From: Mycobacteriales bacterium
GTDB taxonomy: Bacteria; Actinomycetota; Actinomycetes; Mycobacteriales; QHCE01
Direction: 5' to 3'
Assembly: GCA_013362805.1 (NCBI GenBank)
Contig: JABFVL010000025.1
Location: 18,785 to 82,784, forward strand
DNA length: 64,000 nt
In this document: positions 62,041-64,000 of the stretch, in pieces
Layout: each line of letters opens with the position of its first letter
Numbering within the stretch: position 1 is the first letter of the stretch
The notes under the pieces: model-generated
Told to the model about the DNA's origin: nothing
What the model saw: the letters and a program-made list of their open reading frames with translations, nothing else
Databases searched by the model: none
Made by a program: the position numbers and the translations under genes

Positions 62041-63165
62041 CTACTTGTCGAGCTCGCCAGCGGCCAAGCTGGTCTTTTCTTTCAAAGCGTTCACCGCGGT
62101 GACAATGTCTTTTTTGTCTTCATCGGTGAGCTCTTTGTAGAACTTGTAGCCGTCGCCGACCTTGTGTTTAGCAATGGTGGCTTCCGCCGTGACGAACCGT
62201 TCATCGATCTCGCTCAGCAGAGTTGGGTTGCGCTTCTGCAGAACTGGTCGCAGAGATTCGATCGCCGCTTTGGACCCTTCCAAGTTCGCGGCGAGGTCCC
62301 ACAGGTCGGTGCCCGAGAAAATGTCTTCTTCACCGCTGATCTTGCCGTCGGGTGCCGCGATCTCATCGAGCAGGGCCGTCGCGCCGTTGGCCAGCTGCAA
62401 AGCGTTCAGGTCGGTTTCGTCGATACGCTTAACAATTTCCTGGATATCCGCCATCAGCTGGTCCGCCACTGGGCCCATCTGCGAGGTGTCGTTTTCCACC
62501 CACAAAGCCTTTTCGATGCGGTGGAAACCAGTGAACTCATCGCCCTCGGCGAGGTCAACTTCCCGACCATCGATGGCGGGGTCAAGGTCACCGAAGATCT
62601 CGGCGACTGGTTCAATGCGCTCCCAGTAAGAGCGGGCGACTGGGAAAAGTGCTTTGGCTTCGTCGATCTTGCCGGCTTTGACGGCGTCGACGAATTCTTG
62701 GGTTTTAGTGGTGAGCTCCGCGGTCTGCCCCTTGACATACTGCTCGTAGTCTTCAGCGGCGGCTTTCAGATCGGGATCATCCACGTCTTTGGCTTCGCCG
62801 GTGACGGTGAACTTTCCACGGATTCCGTCGCCCTTCATGCCCGGCTTGCACGCAGTTTCGTATTCACCCGCGGGGAGCTTGACAATCAATTTGCGGTTAA
62901 GCCCGGCACCGATGTTTTCAACTTCACCCATGATGCGGTCGCCGTCGGCGTATACATAAAACTCGGTGACTTTCTTACCTTCGTTTGTGACCTCGAAAGT
63001 CACGTTGCCGGCTTTAGCTTCTTTGGTCGCGACGTCGCATTTGCTATCAGTGGCGGTGACAGCGATGGCCCCAGCAGCGTCCTTGCTTTCGCTACAGGCA
63101 GCTAAGCCAACGATGGATACCGTTGCTGCACTGACGGCCAGCAGCTTGTGACGAATCGTGGACAT
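62041..63165 (-). CDS. efeO: Iron-uptake lipoprotein EfeO
   Basis: EfeO, 374 residues. A lipoprotein signal ends in LAAC (21-24), so it is anchored outside the cell. An N-terminal cupredoxin-like domain (about 30-125) has a CKPGM-type metal site; the C-terminal peptidase-M75/imelysin-like domain (about 135-374) has the HxxE motif HRIE at 215-218 in GFHRIEKALW. It is thought to bind ferrous or ferric iron and hand it to EfeU. It lies between efeU and efeB. Confidence 0.95.
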   Translation of the reverse strand: MSTIRHKLLAVSAATVSIVGLAACSESKDAAGAIAVTATDSKCDVATKEAKAGNVTFEVTNEGKKVTEFYVYADGDRIMGEVENIGAGLNRKLIVKLPAGEYETACKPGMKGDGIRGKFTVTGEAKDVDDPDLKAAAEDYEQYVKGQTAELTTKTQEFVDAVKAGKIDEAKALFPVARSYWERIEPVAEIFGDLDPAIDGREVDLAEGDEFTGFHRIEKALWVENDTSQMGPVADQLMADIQEIVKRIDETDLNALQLANGATALLDEIAAPDGKISGEEDIFSGTDLWDLAANLEGSKAAIESLRPVLQKRNPTLLSEIDERFVTAEATIAKHKVGDGYKFYKELTDEDKKDIVTAVNALKEKTSLAAGELDK

Positions 63166-63206
63166 GGGTGGCGTGCTCCTTGTTTCCGGTGCCGGTTATT
63201 GGTGGG

Positions 63207-64000
63207 TTACTGGGCAGGGGTCGGGGTGGCTTCGGGTGAGGCTGGCTTCGCTTCGCTGGATTCGGCCGGCTTTTCTTCCTTCTTGCTTGGCGGCTTGCTT
63301 TGTCCCTTGGTAGGCCAAAGAAAGATCGCTAGCACGATGGCGAGATAGCTCACGTATGCCGCGACTTGCAGCGTCGACATGGTGGGCTTGATGTTGAAAA
63401 TGCCGGACAGCAAGGTGCCGTACCACTTGGTTTCGTCATGCCAGGCGGTCAGGTCGAGTGCCACGCTGCTCAGCCCGGGCAGAATCTCGATTTCTTGGAG
63501 GTCATAGACGCCGTAGCCGAGAATTCCAGCGGCCACAACGATGAGGCCGATACCGGTGTAGGTGAAGAATTTACTCAAGTTGATCTTGACCGCGCTGCGG
63601 TAGATGAGCCATCCAAGGACGATGGCGACCGCGATGCCGATTAAGAATCCGGTGAGTGGCCCGCCTTTTTGCCCAGCGGCTTGGGTGGCGCTCCAGAAGA
63701 AGAGCGTTGTTTCTAGGCCTTCCCGCACAACTGCGAGGAATGAGGCTACGACCACCGCAAGTGGGCCAAGAGTCATCGCCTGTTCAAGTTTGGCGTCAAG
63801 ATCTTTTTTGAGGAAGCGAGCGGTGCGGCGCATCCAGAAAATCATCCAGGTTACGAACCCGACGGCGAGTATCGAAAGCGTGCCACCGAGCAGTTCTTGC
63901 TGGTAGAAGGAATCGATGTTGTCCCAGATGAAGGTGAGCGAAGCCCCTGCGATGATGCTGAGCACAACGGCGGCACCCACGCCGATCCACACAAGTGGCA
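63207..64000 (-). CDS. efeU: Ferrous iron permease EfeU/FTR1, partial at the window edge
   Basis: The C-terminal part of an FTR1-family iron permease. The frame is open at the right edge, so the N terminus, with the first REGLEA motif in helix 1, lies beyond the window. The second motif is present as REGLETTLFFWS, along with several membrane helices (WIGVGAAVVLSIIAGASLTF; GFLIGIAVAIVLGWLIY; YLAIVLAIFLW). The end is Pro/Glu/Ser/Lys-rich and cytoplasmic. It transports iron with EfeO and EfeB. A GTG at 63992 could be read as a start but would lack the first motif. Confidence 0.93.
   Translation of the reverse strand, partial: PLVWIGVGAAVVLSIIAGASLTFIWDNIDSFYQQELLGGTLSILAVGFVTWMIFWMRRTARFLKKDLDAKLEQAMTLGPLAVVVASFLAVVREGLETTLFFWSATQAAGQKGGPLTGFLIGIAVAIVLGWLIYRSAVKINLSKFFTYTGIGLIVVAAGILGYGVYDLQEIEILPGLSSVALDLTAWHDETKWYGTLLSGIFNIKPTMSTLQVAAYVSYLAIVLAIFLWPTKGQSKPPSKKEEKPAESSEAKPASPEATPTPAQ

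Noticed and set aside
61972..63105. 377-codon plus-strand frame opposite efeO
   Set aside because: Antisense to a full EfeO lipoprotein with intact motifs. Length alone is not evidence at this base composition.
63207..63992. Complete efeU starting at GTG 63992
   Set aside because: The frame is open to the window edge and the first REGLEA motif of the family is missing, so the gene is cut by the window.
1..64000. CRISPR arrays, rRNA and tRNA genes
   Set aside because: No regularly spaced repeats and no rRNA core sequences were seen; no convincing tRNA cloverleaf was noticed, though a covariance-model scan was not possible.

Overview
The window comes from the chromosome of an actinomycete (Actinomycetota). 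Three things point there: a mycothiol S-conjugate amidase (mca), a GTP-dependent PEP carboxykinase, and a gene order that from memory follows Mycobacterium tuberculosis Rv1110 to Rv1080 and its counterparts in Micromonosporales (ispH, xseA, glpX, fumarase, phoH2, mca, DUF4307, greA). Base composition looks moderately GC-rich for an actinomycete, and GTG/TTG starts are common. I cannot name the genus. A Micromonosporales or Glycomycetales relative is a guess from the style of the regulators.

Layout: 0-1.4 kb, end of an ABC exporter and a TusA-like protein. 1.4-3.7 kb, a large unknown protein with an internal duplication. 4-5.1 kb, rmuC. 5.2-10 kb, an accessory stretch: unknown small genes, a CxxC mini-protein, an actinobacterial regulator, and an overlapping trio of regulator, HExxxH protein and gamma-glutamylcyclotransferase-like protein, then a VOC protein. 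10-24 kb, the core block ispH (interrupted by an in-frame stop), xseA, glpX, class I fumarase and fumC, split by two insertions of large unknown proteins (12.7-15.4 kb and 17.6-20.6 kb) and a divergent cupin/MarR pair. 24-30 kb, a secreted lytic transglycosylase, an HTH regulator with a second CxxC mini-protein, an alcohol dehydrogenase/SRPBCC pair, and PIN-PhoH.

30.8-41.7 kb is the most unusual part: a coiled-coil/DUF4913-like protein, a 1117-residue low-complexity protein, a 1045-residue membrane/coiled-coil protein, a glycosyltransferase fused to a zeta-toxin-type kinase, and a GT-A glycosyltransferase. The parts are bounded by strong hairpins. 41.7-54.4 kb returns to core metabolism: pckG, an asparagine-synthetase-like/CofE-like fusion, a small membrane protein, mca, DUF4307, greA, a Drr-type ABC exporter, ilvA, a GNAT protein, metB and msrA. 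54.4-64 kb holds an unassigned 0.8-kb stretch, an MFS drug exporter with its TetR regulator, a Na+/H+ antiporter, two unknown genes and the EfeB-EfeO-EfeU iron-uptake operon, whose efeU runs off the right edge.

Working together: fumA/fumC, glpX and pckG serve the TCA cycle and gluconeogenesis. ispH serves isoprenoid synthesis, if it is functional. mca serves mycothiol-dependent detoxification, and efeUOB serves iron uptake. The candidates for undescribed biology are the 30.8-41.7 kb cluster, the AsnB-like/CofE-like fusion at 43.9-46.0 kb and the overlapping trio at 6.9-9.5 kb. All family assignments are by reading the sequence; no database search was run.
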